NCBI RefSeq assembly: GCF_029633865.1
Contig: NC_079222.1
Location: 34,079,434 to 34,143,433, forward strand
Direction of reading: 5' to 3'
Length of the DNA stretch: 64,000 nucleotides
Source of the DNA: Lampris incognitus
Taxonomy: Eukaryota > Chordata > Actinopteri > Lampriformes > Lampridae
The notes beneath the pieces were generated by a model. That model did not search any database. It worked only from the letters and a program-made list of their open reading frames with translations, and had not been told where the DNA came from. Both the position numbers and the translations under genes were made by a program. This document shows, in pieces, positions 1 to 9,514 of the stretch. Each line of letters begins with the position of its first letter. The first letter of the stretch is position 1.

Positions 1-1066
1 AGCCCTAGGTATTTGCGAGTGAATGAGTTGGCTTTGGTGTCCATCATGCTTACAGCTGATGAGGCGACTTCATACAGCTTTAGAGGCGACACTATCATTG
101 GGTACAGATTGACGTGAAAACGCCACACCTTGTACTTTCCAGGTAGCTGGCTTGAGTCAATCTTTGACAAGCTTGCTGAAAACTACTGAAAGATGGTTTT
201 CTTGCTTTCCTTGTCTGAGAGATTGGATGTATATTGCCTTCCCAGACGTCGGGTGGGTTGGTCTTTGATGCGGGGGATGTTTTCCCCTGTGGTGAAGGTG
301 GCCATACCATTCCTGTCCCCTTTCTGGAAGAAAATACTCCTTGACATGTGTGGCTTGAGTTTCATCCTCACCCAGGTGGTCAGCTTGCCTAGCCTCTCCA
401 GGAGCCTGGACATGCATGGTGCAGTCCATAGTAGGCAAGTGATGTCATCCATATATCTCCTTAGTGGGGGAAGCCTCCGGCCTACAGGCAGCTGGAATCC
501 ACCCACCACCTGCTTTGCTCCAATCGGGATGACTTCAAATGCTGCTACGAAGAGGATGAGAAAGATGGAGCATTCCATTGGAATCCCTACTTCCAGCCCC
601 TTCCAGCCAGTGGTGAAATTTTGTAGTGCGATGCACATGTGCATATCCTGGAAGTAGCTCATAACAATGGCCATGATGTTGTCTGGGATGTAGTTGAAGT
701 CTAGTGCAAAGGAAATGAGCTGGTGTACTGAACCGTCCGCATTGGCTAGGTCTAGCCATACGATGTGCAGATCTTTTTCTCCCTCTTAGCAGTCTGGATC
801 TCTTGGCAAATCATTGAGGCATGTGCCACACAGCCTGAGAAACTTGGGACCCCGGCCTTCTGGCAGCTGGTGTCGATATAGCCGTTCACCATCAAATAGG
901 TGGTCATCCTTCTTGCCATCACAGAGAAGAAAATCTTCACCTCAATGTTGAGTAGGGCTATGCTCCCGAATTGGTCAAAGGTCATGGAGTTGTGCATTCT
1001 AAAAGGACCTGTGCAATAGACACTGCAGTTGTTCCTCCATTGCAGTGACGAGGACCATCTAGTCAT
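1..1066 (-). pseudogene. Reverse transcriptase fragment of a retroelement, degraded
   Basis: Translation on the minus strand gives a reverse transcriptase core. From 1066 downward there is a segment with FFSVMARRMTTYL, then LDLANA (motif A, catalytic Asp), then GIPMECSIFLILF (motif B) and RYMDDITCLL (motif C, Y-M-D-D), followed by a thumb-like region that runs off the left edge of the window. The frame shifts near 780, between the 752-1066 and 183-674 segments, so the copy is dead. The C-terminal zinc-finger tail of a LINE-type ORF abuts its upstream side. The clade was not identified; YMDD rather than FADD separates it from the other LINEs in this window. It lies upstream of or within the 5' part of mob1b. 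Confidence 0.75.
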
Positions 1067-1343
1067 CCTGTAGGGATCGATTTCTGTGGGTGCGAAGACG
1101 GCTGGTTAGTCCAATCCATGCCCTGAATGTTCTTTGGCAGTGTGGGCATTGGATAGTGGAAGTAGCTGGAGGGTTGCTGTCACGGTCTTTCCTGGCTTGC
1201 CTGCGGCTCAGTGCTGCAGCAATCCTGGCGGCCTCACATTTGTTTGCACCATTTCGGACAGCCGCACGCCACTCTCCTCTGTTCAGAGCTTTCTGTTCCC
1301 ACATGTCGTAGTTGATGGTGAAAGCCTTTAATGAAACCTTCAA
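1059..1343 (-). pseudogene. C-terminal zinc-finger tail of a LINE-type ORF2
   Basis: The minus-strand frame reads like the last 90 residues of many metazoan LINE ORF2 proteins. A Trp/Arg-rich helix (WEQKALNRGEWRAAV) is followed by a basic helix rich in Ala and Arg, then a C2H2-like finger CPHCQRTF...LRTHRNR just before the stop. No RT of the same element lies upstream of it on the minus strand (beyond 1343). Instead the start of a different RT segment follows directly, so this is a junction of two fragments. Confidence 0.6.
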
Positions 1344-1409
1344 GGTGTCTGAAGCGCTTTTTTGTCTATTAACAACTCTTATAGCGTTGAATTACTTGTG
1401 AAAAAGTGC

Positions 1410-1925
1410 AGCATCAGCAGTAATGTGGACGTTGTACCGGACCGTTTTGGTGAAGAGGGAGCGTAGCCAGAAGGCAAAGCTCTCAATTTACCAGTCAATG
1501 TTCGGTCCAACCCTCACCTATGGTCATGAACTTTGGGTTGTGACCGAAAGGGTGAAATTGCAGATGCAAGCGGCTGAAATGAGTTTCCTCCGTAGGGTGT
1601 CTGGGCTCAGCCTTAGAGATAGTGAGGAACTCGGAGTAGAGCCGCTGCTCCTTCGTGTCGACAGGAGCCAGTTGAGGTGGTTCGGGCATCTGATTAGGAT
1701 GCTTTCTGGGCGCCTGCTTGGGTATGTCCAACAGGGAGGAGACCCTGGGGTAGACCCAGAACTCACTGGAGGGACTTCATGTCCAATCTGGCCTGGGAAC
1801 GTGTTGGGATTCCCCAGGAGGAGATGGAGGGCATTGCTGGGGAGAGGGACATCCGGAGTGCCCTACTTAGCTTGCTGCCACCGCGACCCGACCCCGGAGA
1901 AGCGGCTGATGATCAGATGAGATGA
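1410..1925 (+). mobile_element. Rex3-like (RTE clade) non-LTR retrotransposon, 3' end
   Basis: The frame encodes the C-terminal end of the Rex3/RTE reverse transcriptase: KAKLSIYQSMFGPTLTYGHE, then RRVSGLSLRD, then SQLRWFGHLIRM. After about residue 100 the frame is shifted and the familiar PRGRPR..W region appears in another frame. The element ends in GATGA-type repeats (about 1905-1928), as known for Rex3. It is 5' truncated, as most Rex3 copies are. Related copies are at 5043-5600 and 51330-51790. Confidence 0.8.
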
Positions 1926-1928
1926 GAT

Positions 1929-3401
1929 AATGTTGAATTATCTCTGCAGAGAAAGGATGGCAAAGTTGTAGGTGTTAACTGTGTCTGTATGGCCAACAGA
2001 GAGAAGTGCTGCAGTCATACAGCAGCACTATTTTACAAGGTAAAAAGATGCTGTGACCCATGGCTTCACAGGCATGGGCTGCACTGCCAAAAGTGTGTGC
2101 CTGGAACCAATCTACCCAGAAAAATGTAGTGCCAGACACTGTTGAAAACATTGAAGGGCCAGACCATGGACCTAGGCAAAGTACGAAAATTACATCTACA
2201 GTATTTGAGACAAATGCAGATGCAGATCCCCTGAGATGGCTGACTTAGAAAAAACAAACAATAATATTAAATTGAAATGAATAATACCTGGAACCATTTT
2301 ACATCATGTGTTTACTGCGCAGCCACAGGAAATGCAAATATAAATGAACTTCCCACAGATCATGCAATGTAGTTTTTGAAAGATATGTCAAATTTCAGAA
2401 AGATGAGAGAGAGAGAGAAAATAGAAACAAACACAAAGGGCCAGAAATGTCAATTTTGACTAGACCAAATAAAAATTACAGCCACCAGTAGCGAGGCAAT
2501 TGAAAGTGCCAAAAAGAAAAAAAAAGAAAAAAAGCAGACCCAAGAAACTGGGTGGAAAGAAAACTGAACTGAGAGTTTGTTGGAAGCACAGCCACTAGGT
2601 ACGGTCAAACATCTGAGCCTTTGGCTAGAAGATGTTCTGAGAAGACCACGGGGTAAACTGGAGACGTCAGGTTCAGCACATGATCTGTTGACTATTAAAG
2701 GCTCAAGAGATCTTCTTTTCGGGGTGGTGGGTTACCAGATGATACCCCCCGAGGAAAGACAGAAAAACAGAGAGAGAAAAAAAATGCACTTACATATTCA
2801 AACAGGATAATATAACATATTTAAACCAAAAACAATCACATGAAACAAAACATTTGGACAGCATTTTAATCAGAATCTCTTGATAAATTGTAAATATCAT
2901 GGAGGCAACGACTTAAACCTATGGTAATTCCCAGAAAAATTGAATTAAACTTACACGATGATGTTCATATCCCAATGTCCCATATGCACTACAGTGTATG
3001 GGTGTTCTTTTGTTGGTTTACCATCCTGAAAGTGTATTCCACACACCTTGAGAGTGGTATAGAATAATGAGGATGAGTAACTAATACCACATAACTCACA
3101 AAATGTTCCCCATTACGTTACAGTAAATTGTATTTCATGTCATAGAAATTGCTTTGCACCAATCAACTTAAAACCCACATGTGAAAATGCCACCCAAATC
3201 TTGATATCACGCAGCCATGTGAAATGTAATAATAACCTTTAATTCCAAATGAGTGAAGAAATAATGTTACGCTTTTGTAAAGGTTGGGTCAATTTTCCAA
3301 ATTAACTAGGCTAATTGATGACAAACTGGCATAAAAAGTAGACATTATTGACTGCCTGCCAAGTAACAGTGAAGTTGTCCATGGATAAAAAAAAAAAACA
3401 A
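1929..3401. other. No gene recognised; A-rich non-coding DNA
   Basis: AT-rich sequence with short A-runs (about 2515-2535) and a GA run (about 2405-2417). Short open frames such as 2577-2810 have no recognisable domains. Nothing else could be identified. Confidence 0.5.
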
Positions 3402-3536
3402 ACATGCCCTGTGATGGCCTGGTGGCCTGTCCAGGGTGTCTTCCCACCTGTTGCCCAATGACTGCTGGGATAGGCTCCAGCATCCCCTTGACCCTGAGAG
3501 CAGGATAAATGGTTTGGATAATGGATGGATGGACTC
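3402..3536 (+). repeat. Interspersed repeat with (GGAT)n tail, + orientation
   Basis: Carries the block CCTGTCCAGGGTGTC, then TGGGATAGGCTCCAGCATCC, and ends TAATGGATGGATGGA. Similar blocks occur at 9669-9797 (minus), 26004-26071, 58031-58165 (minus), 58333-58467 and, in part, 58664-58732. The fixed 3' tail of GGAT units suggests the 3' end of a retroposon family widespread in fish. Confidence 0.7.
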
Positions 3537-4035
3537 CTACTAATCAAAGGGCTGCCGGACACCATTGTACGTATTCTGTTTGTGATGCCGACCGAGTAAT
3601 GTTTACTTTGTGGTCATTAGGTTGCCCAAGTTTGAGCAACTAAAGTTATATTTACCAATGTTGCCACCGTTAGTAGATTGATTTAATTTATTCCCTGCAA
3701 CCAGCGCAGCCCCTAGACGTCTTGTTAGCCCACTTAACGTTAGCTAGCTAAGCAGTCTTAAGCTAGCTGACTTTAATTGTTCACCATGTTAGGCGAGGCA
3801 GACGCGTGCTGCTAGCATGATGCTAGTCGTTGTGAGATGAGTAGAGATTGACTACTGTTAACCAAAACCTACCGTGCTGTTGTTATTGGGAGCAAAAATC
3901 AATGTTTGTTATTATACTTCAGCCACTTCACACAATGATATTTTGCATTTGTCCTTACTGGGTTTTGTTTAAATGTACATATTCCTCTCAGGTCATAATT
4001 ACTTTCCCTCAACTGGAACAACCCCTGGATACTGT
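3537..4035. other. No gene recognised
   Basis: Unique-looking sequence with a cluster of GTTAGC/GCTAGC words at about 3735-3830. The first coding exon of mob1b (expected to code only about five residues) was looked for here and not found. Confidence 0.4.
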
Positions 4036-4040
4036 CATTC

Positions 4041-4206
4041 ATATCACGATAAAGATGCATATCACGATATAGGTCATTCATATCACGATAACGATTCATA
4101 TCACAATATAGGTCATTCATATCAGGGTATAGGTCATCATATCACGATAATGATTCATATCACGATATAAGTCATTCATATCACGATAACGATACATATC
4201 ACAATA
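4041..4206. repeat. Minisatellite of CATATCACGATA units
   Basis: About ten imperfect copies of a short unit built on TCATATCACGATA, alternating with spacers ATAGGTCAT and ACGATT, which gives a higher-order period of about 33-39 bp. It lies on the far side of the hAT coding remnant from the hAT terminus at 5660-5746, so it may be the internal repeat array of that element (inference). Confidence 0.75.
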
Positions 4207-4383
4207 TAGCCCATTTTCTGTAAATTTAATGAATAAATAGTTTATATAAAATGATCACATGGAAAGGCCTATCTCTTATTACATTTTTAATTATATACCT
4301 GACAAATAAAAGGTACTTACTCATATTTGATTATTTTTCTCCTTATATTTAAGAACTTTTGCGCAAGTTTTCGATTAAGCATG

Positions 4384-4870
4384 TCACAAAATATAAAATA
4401 TTTCTTCCTCTAGTTTGGCCCGAAACTCTGATATAAACGAGGCAACTGAAGTGAAGTGTTTCCGTCTTGGCATTGTGTACCTTGGGTTGAGTGTTCGCAC
4501 CGACTCACATAACCCCCGTTTCTCAAACCGTGTAAATTGGGGCCATGTTTTTGCAGGTGTAAGTTGCAATGGCAGTCGTTCTCTCCTTCCATCTTCGTGA
4601 TTCTTTGACATATGGTGTGCCGCGGGCAAAAGCGTCTTGCAACATCTGAGTCCGGGGTTTGTTTTGAGCACTCAACTGTGCTTTGCGGCTCTCATCTGTA
4701 GACCCTCGCCGTACTGTTTGACATGATTCTTGCGTAGGTGGTAAAAGATTCTTGCGTGGGTGGTAAAAGAGGCGATTGGGGTTTAAGTCTGTTGTGGGGA
4801 CCAGTGTGCAGCATATTTTGCAAAGTACGGTTTTCTGGTCTGTGTCAAGACTTTTCATACCCAAAGCACG
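4384..4870 (-). pseudogene. hAT transposase N-terminal part (BED zinc finger), degraded
   Basis: The minus frame (about 4864-4523) starts with a BED-type finger: CKICCTLVPTTDLN, then RLFYHPRKN with the His of the finger. It continues with SAQNKPRTQMLQDAFARGT and RRWKERTTAIATYTCKNMAP, the linker found in ZBED/hAT-Ac transposases of fish. The frame ends at MAPIYTV where coding similarity should continue, so the catalytic DDE/RNase H part is absent or scrambled. A Rex3 copy (5043-5600) separates this coding remnant from its probable terminus at 5660-5746. Confidence 0.7.
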
Positions 4871-5042
4871 TCCATATGACAGAAGTAGCCCCTCTTAGGT
4901 ACAAGCTCCTGTTTGGTCGGAGTCCTTCTGTTCGGAATTACCCCGTTCTGCGTTACATTCACAGCCCTCCATGTTTGTTTGTATTGCCTTCATGCAAATT
5001 TCCTGCCTGCGTCCCTGCTGTGCAAAGAGCGGAAAGGGTTGT

Positions 5043-5600
5043 CCATTCATTCATTCATCATTAGCTGCTCCCCCGGGGTCGGGTCGCAGTGGCAGCAAGC
5101 TAAGTAGGACACTCCAGACGTCCCTCTCCCCAGCAACGCCCTCCAGCTCCTGGGAGATTCTAAGGCGTTCCCGGGCCAGATTGGCCATGTAGTCCCTCCA
5201 GCGAGTTCTGGGTCTACCCCGGGGTCTCCTCCCAGTCGGCCATGCCCGGTAAACCTCCAAAGGAAGGCGCCCACGAGGCATCCTAATCAGATGCTCGAAC
5301 CACCTCAACTGGCTCCTTTCGACGTGAAGGAGCAGCGGCTCTACTCCGAGCTCCCTCCGGATGCCCGAGCTCCTCACCCTATCTCTGAGGCTGAGCCCAG
5401 ACACCCTACGGAGGAAACTAATTTCAGCCGCTTGTATCCGCGATCTCACCCTTTCAGTCACTACCCAAAGCTCATGACCATAGGTGAGAGTTTGAATGAA
5501 GATTGACTGATCAATTGAGAGCTTTGCCTTCCAGCTCAGTTCCTTCTTCACCACAGCAGTCCAGTACAACGTCCGAATTACTGCTGATGCTGCACCAATC
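5043..5600 (-). mobile_element. Rex3-like (RTE clade) retrotransposon, 5' truncated
   Basis: Minus-strand frame with about 180 open codons of the ORF2 C-terminus: LSIDQSIFIQTLTYGHELWV, RRVSGLSLRDRVRSSGIR, SQLRWFEHLIRM, GRRPRGRPRTRWRDYM, ending DPGGAANDE. The 3' end carries ATGAATGA repeats (seen as CATT repeats at 5044-5060 on the + strand), the expected Rex3-type tail. This is the best preserved of the three Rex3 copies. It sits inside the remains of a hAT transposon. Confidence 0.85.
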
Positions 5601-5659
5601 CGCATCATGATCGTCCAAATGACAAAAAATATTGCCATAAGGAGTGTGATTTGTGACAC

Positions 5660-5746
5660 AACACACTAAACAATAGAGCTTAATCTGAAACGATAGATGT
5701 TTTCTATCATTACATGATCTATATCATCATATCGCACAGCCCTACT
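5660..5746 (-). mobile_element. Probable hAT terminal sequence
   Basis: Read on the minus strand it begins TAGGGCTGTGCGATATGAT and continues with the AT-rich, palindromic subterminal words usual in hAT elements of fish. Its orientation fits the BED-finger transposase remnant at 4384-4870, so both were probably one element before the Rex3 insertion. Confidence 0.5.
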
Positions 5747-6077
5747 CTAATCTACTTTAAGCACTCTTTTCAAAAAACATCCTTGTTCTCTCAGCTAAGC
5801 TATGTGTCCAATGGTGGAAATGACATCCCACAAAACTAGTGCAGAGGGTTTTATGGACGACGGTACAGAAGCTTATGCGCAAGCATTCTGGGACATGTAG
5901 GCACTGTGGGAAAGGTTGTCAGCAGAACACGAATTTCTCCATCGATATCGTATGCAGTGAGGGTTTTATTGCTTCAGTCCACTACATTACTCAGCAGTAC
6001 TGATTGCACATGCACAGAAGCATTGGGAATATTCCTTTAACCACACTGTCGTTCTTCCTTTTTCAAATGTCTCTCAG

Positions 6078-6244
6078 TGGGAATCGCTCGTCCAAGACAT
6101 TCAAACCGAAGAAGAATATTCCAGAGGGTTCCCATCAGTATGAGCTGTTGAAACATGCCGAGGCTACACTTGGAAGCGGTAACCTGCGTATGGCAGTTAT
6201 GCTGCCGGAGGGTGAAGACCTGAATGAGTGGGTCGCAGTAAACA
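6078..6244 (+). CDS. mob1b: MOB1B (MOB kinase activator 1B), coding exon 2
   Basis: MOB1 is the small adaptor that binds and activates LATS/NDR kinases in the Hippo growth-control pathway, in the cytoplasm and at centrosomes. This exon encodes GNRSSKTFKPKKNIPEGSHQ onward to LNEWVAVN, the N-terminal part of MOB1 with its MST-phosphorylated region. It starts after a CTCTCAG acceptor with one base completing a split codon and ends AAC A before GTAAGG. Coding exons 2 to 6 of the family are all present in the window (6078-17230) and join in frame, giving about 211 of the usual 216 residues. The first coding exon, about five residues (MSFLF in the family), was not found upstream. The apparent ATG at 6068 lies in the intron. 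Assignment to 1B rather than 1A rests on the dck and slc4a4 neighbourhood, as in human. Confidence 0.93.
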
Positions 6245-6791
6245 GTAAGGACAAAGTTCTCTCTTCTCCCTTGATGCATGTTTTTCAGTATAAAATCAAT
6301 ACGTATGTGACATCGTTAGTGTGATCACTTCTTTGCACTTTTACTTGCATATCCAATCCCCTTTTGGTTATAAGTGTTTATATGCTTTTCAGTAATCCTA
6401 TTCCTAGAATCTCAGTACATACCAGAATCAGCTGGGGAGTTTTTTTTTTCATTATTGGTAATGAAGAAGTGTAAAGGAAGACGTCTTGGCAATCATTTTA
6501 AGTGCCACTTGCATTCATGCTGTGTTGGCATTGTTGATTTGACATGATGTCAAGATGATCAGGCCACTGGGCCTCACACAAGAGCTGTCTGTTAAGAGAC
6601 ATTGTGTAACTTTTGATTTTTTTTCAAGCTCTGGAGTGTGTTCACAACAAATTCAGACCCCTGCTACGTCAGTACACCTCTTAAATCCACTGGTGTCACC
6701 TCAGATGGTCTGGTGCAACACACATGGACAGTATTGTTGTGATACCAGCAAACCAGACATCATTTTTTTTCTCACAAGAAAAGACGGCGAG

Positions 6792-7230
6792 AGGCATCCC
6801 GGTAGCGTGGTGGTCTATTCTGTTGCCTAGCAACACGGGGATTGCCGATTTGAATCCCCCATGTTACCTCTGGCTTGGTCGGGCGTCCTTACAGACACAA
6901 TCGGCCGTCTCTGCGGGTGGGAAGCCGGATGTGGGTATGCATCCTGGTCGCTACACTGGCGCCTCCTCTGGTCGGTTGGGGTGCCTGTTCGGCGGGGGTG
7001 GGTGGGGGTGGGGGGAATAGCGTGATCCTCCCACGTACTAGGTCCCCCTGGTGAAACTCCTCACTGTCAGATGAAAAGAAGCGGCTGACGACTCCACATG
7101 TATCGAAGGAGGCATGTGGAAGTCTGCAGCCCTCCCCGGATCCGCAGAGGGGGTGGCGCAATGACCGGGATGGCTCAGATGAGTGGGATAATTGGCTGGG
7201 TACAATTGGGGAGAAAAAAAGGGGGGAAAA
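6792..7230 (+). mobile_element. tRNA-derived SINE (family A), full length
   Basis: The tRNA-like head has a B-box-like stretch (GATTTGAATCCC here). It is followed by a conserved body (CTTGGTCGGGCGTCC, CCCCTGGTGAAACTCCTCAC, CCACATGTATCGAAGGAGGC) and the terminal word ACAATTGGGGAGAAA. Ten copies of this family occur in the window, in both orientations. This one is in mob1b intron 2. Confidence 0.85.
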
Positions 7231-7687
7231 TCAAAAACAAAAACAGAAGACTACGAGATTTTAGACGTCTTCATTGGGTTTTTTTCAAGGCTCATTGTAA
7301 TTTGTCAGTATCAGCCATTTAAGCCTGCTAAAATTCCCTGACGCTCTGTCTAGGTGTCGTAAACTGACATCATCTACAGCTTACAGCAGTGAGGTAGATG
7401 TTTTAAAAAGTCAACAAAAACGAGTAACTAAAATGTTGGCAGTGAGAAACGTCTTTAAACTGGAAAATGAGAGCAGCGCAGCAGCCATTTGTAATGCCTT
7501 GTGTTTCGGCTACGTAGTAGTAAGTGAGCCACTTTCAGCATGAACAATATAGTTTTGCTACTTTATTTTGTTAAAGAAAATAAATGAAAGTGATTTAAAT
7601 GAAAGCAGTGATGGGGGGTATTTTTATCAATGCAGGGTTATTCCGTTTTCAAGCGTATTTTACCTCTGTTAGATTGGTTGCCATCTT

Positions 7688-7796
7688 GTTGTGTCTATAG
7701 GGACGCCCGACCAAGCTGGAGGTAACACGGGGATTCGAACCAGAGATCCCCGTGTTGGTAGGCAACGGAATAGACCGCCACACCACCCAGACGCCC
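7688..7796 (-). mobile_element. SINE family A, head-only copy
   Basis: Only the tRNA-like 107-bp head is present, from the promoter end to the word AGACACAA, where the body of the full-length copies would begin. The B-box GGTTCGAATCC is intact. A second head-only copy (16477-16585) stops at the same place. Confidence 0.8.
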
Positions 7797-8187
7797 AATA
7801 CCTGTTTTCTAAATAATCTTTGACAGATTATGTAAAAATGGCTAAACAAAAATGTTATTACACTGCAGCAGAGGATTACATTTTATACCATGTTAATTTG
7901 ACAGTATCTTATATTTTTATGAAAAACACTCGTTTCGCCAACTGACACAAACCGGTTACACCACCTGACCATGTTGCTTCTCCAGTCAAGCCAGTTTGTG
8001 GAGAAACTGATAGTCAAACAAGGTCAACCGAACTTGGGTGTTTTATTTTATTTCAGTTTAGAAAAACCATCTGACAACATGAATCATCCGGGTCAACTCA
8101 TGTCTTCTCTTGTGATTTCAGTTAAGAAAAAATATCTGATAATGGATTAGGGTAAAACATGTCTTCAAAAAATTGTGTGTGTGAGAG
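7797..8187. other. Intron 2 of mob1b, nothing recognised
   Basis: AT-rich intronic sequence. A pair of similar blocks (TTTCAGTTTAGAAAAA near 8052 and TTTCAGTTAAGAAAAAAT near 8117) suggests a small local duplication. Confidence 0.4.
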
Positions 8188-8188
8188 A

Positions 8189-8238
<50 letters not shown>
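8188..8238. repeat. (GA)n microsatellite
   Basis: About 25 GA units with one interruption, followed by a G-rich run. Confidence 0.95.
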
Positions 8239-8240
<2 letters not shown>

Positions 8241-8447
8241 AAGGGGGGGGTGGAAGTGACAAGGAGAGGGAGAATCATGTGTTTAGGGTCGTGTGTGCGC
8301 TTTTGAAATGTTTCCAGTGAAGTCTATTCCTGTACAGAAAAGTGTGTATCAGTGTGACAGAACGTCTGAATTATCAGGCTGTGTGCTTGGAAATGTTTCC
8401 AGTCCTCGGTCATGAGTTTTGAATGACGCGAGTTCAAAGGTTCTTGC

Positions 8448-8940
8448 TCAGAGAATATGTGCAATTACATCGGACTCATAGTAGAATAAGAGGTCGGGTG
8501 GATGAGGCCAGATGAAGATGTTCTTCTCACCCAGCCATTGCATGCAGCTCAACTCGACTTCTTCACCCACCACCTGAATGACCTGTCCCACAAAAGGCTT
8601 ACTTCCTGACCAGAAAGAACTTGCCTTTCAGATCCTGCTGATAGTCGGTAGATGTTTGGGCGATGTTTTCTGGTAGGTTGTGCAGATCTACTGCAGATGG
8701 ACCATGGCACTTGCAGATACCAGGTCTTGCACAGAAACCTCAAGTTTCCCTCCACCGAATTACACCTGGCTCTTCAGAGGTCACTCGGTGAATTTTAAGT
8801 GTACCTTTCATGGCTCGGACATTTGTTTGAAGTAATTCATCGTACTCTGCGATGGCTTTCTCGAAAATACAGTCGTATTCGATGCTAGGGGGTTGATCCT
8901 TCACGAAGTTCCTCAACTGTTTGCAGAGGTGGGCAACCCG
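8448..8940 (-). pseudogene. Broken coding remnant with a Cys-rich motif, family not identified
   Basis: The minus strand from 8940 reads VAHLCKQLRNFVKD, then EYDELLQTNVRAMKGTLKIH, an in-frame TGA, then GFCARPGICKCHG (a C-x6-C-x-C-H cluster). After a frame change near 8605 it reads KPFVGQVIQVVGEEVELSC and WLGEKNIFIWPHPPDLLFYY before a TGA at 8448-8450. One stop and one frameshift inside otherwise good coding sequence make it a pseudogene. The style (Cys-rich patch, then K-P-x-V-G-x-V, then a WP..D..YY end) recalls C-terminal parts of uncharacterised transposon-associated proteins in fish, but I cannot name the family. Confidence 0.55.
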
Positions 8941-9514
8941 GCTTCAGAAAGTAAAAGTCCTGCCACGTATTTGTTCCACCCATGCACTACACCAGCTGAA
9001 TTTAATTAGCACAACTCTTCAGGCAGGTCATCACCATGAAATCACCTTGTTAAGTGAATGGCTAGAACAAATACATGGTAGGGACCGTCTGTTTGCTAGT
9101 CAGTGCCTCTTTGGACTTGTGTATCCGTAATATGCTTTACAGCCCCACCCACTCTATCAGGAGCGTGATTCCCGTGCAGTTTCTCACTGAAGTTCCAAGT
9201 GATCCATTGAAAGCTACACAGAAAAGGCACTGTGCTGAGTAGATAAAAGTTTTTCTTGTTCCTGTATTGGTTCACTGGTCCCTCACTGATATGTAGAGTA
9301 CAAAGTGGTGTGTTAGATTTGCCTAAGGCATCCCTCAATACAGGCTCCATGTGAGCCCATACAGCATGTTCATTATGGTAGGGAGAGGCAGAGAGCATGA
9401 GAAAAAGTTGCGGATAACTCACCACTTTTTCAAAAAACGCTGAACACTTGAAAATAGTTTCACATAGTAAGTTACATACATACATTACTTTAATCAAAAT
9501 CATGAACTACTGAT
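8941..9514. other. Intron 2 of mob1b, nothing recognised
   Basis: Open minus-strand frame 9096-9503 has no recognisable domain and no supporting splice or promoter signals. Confidence 0.4.

Noticed and set aside
6068-6244. Start of mob1b at the ATG at 6068
   Set aside because: The ATG lies before the CTCTCAG acceptor. The family has a separate tiny first exon, and splicing at 6078 gives the correct frame with one base of a split codon.
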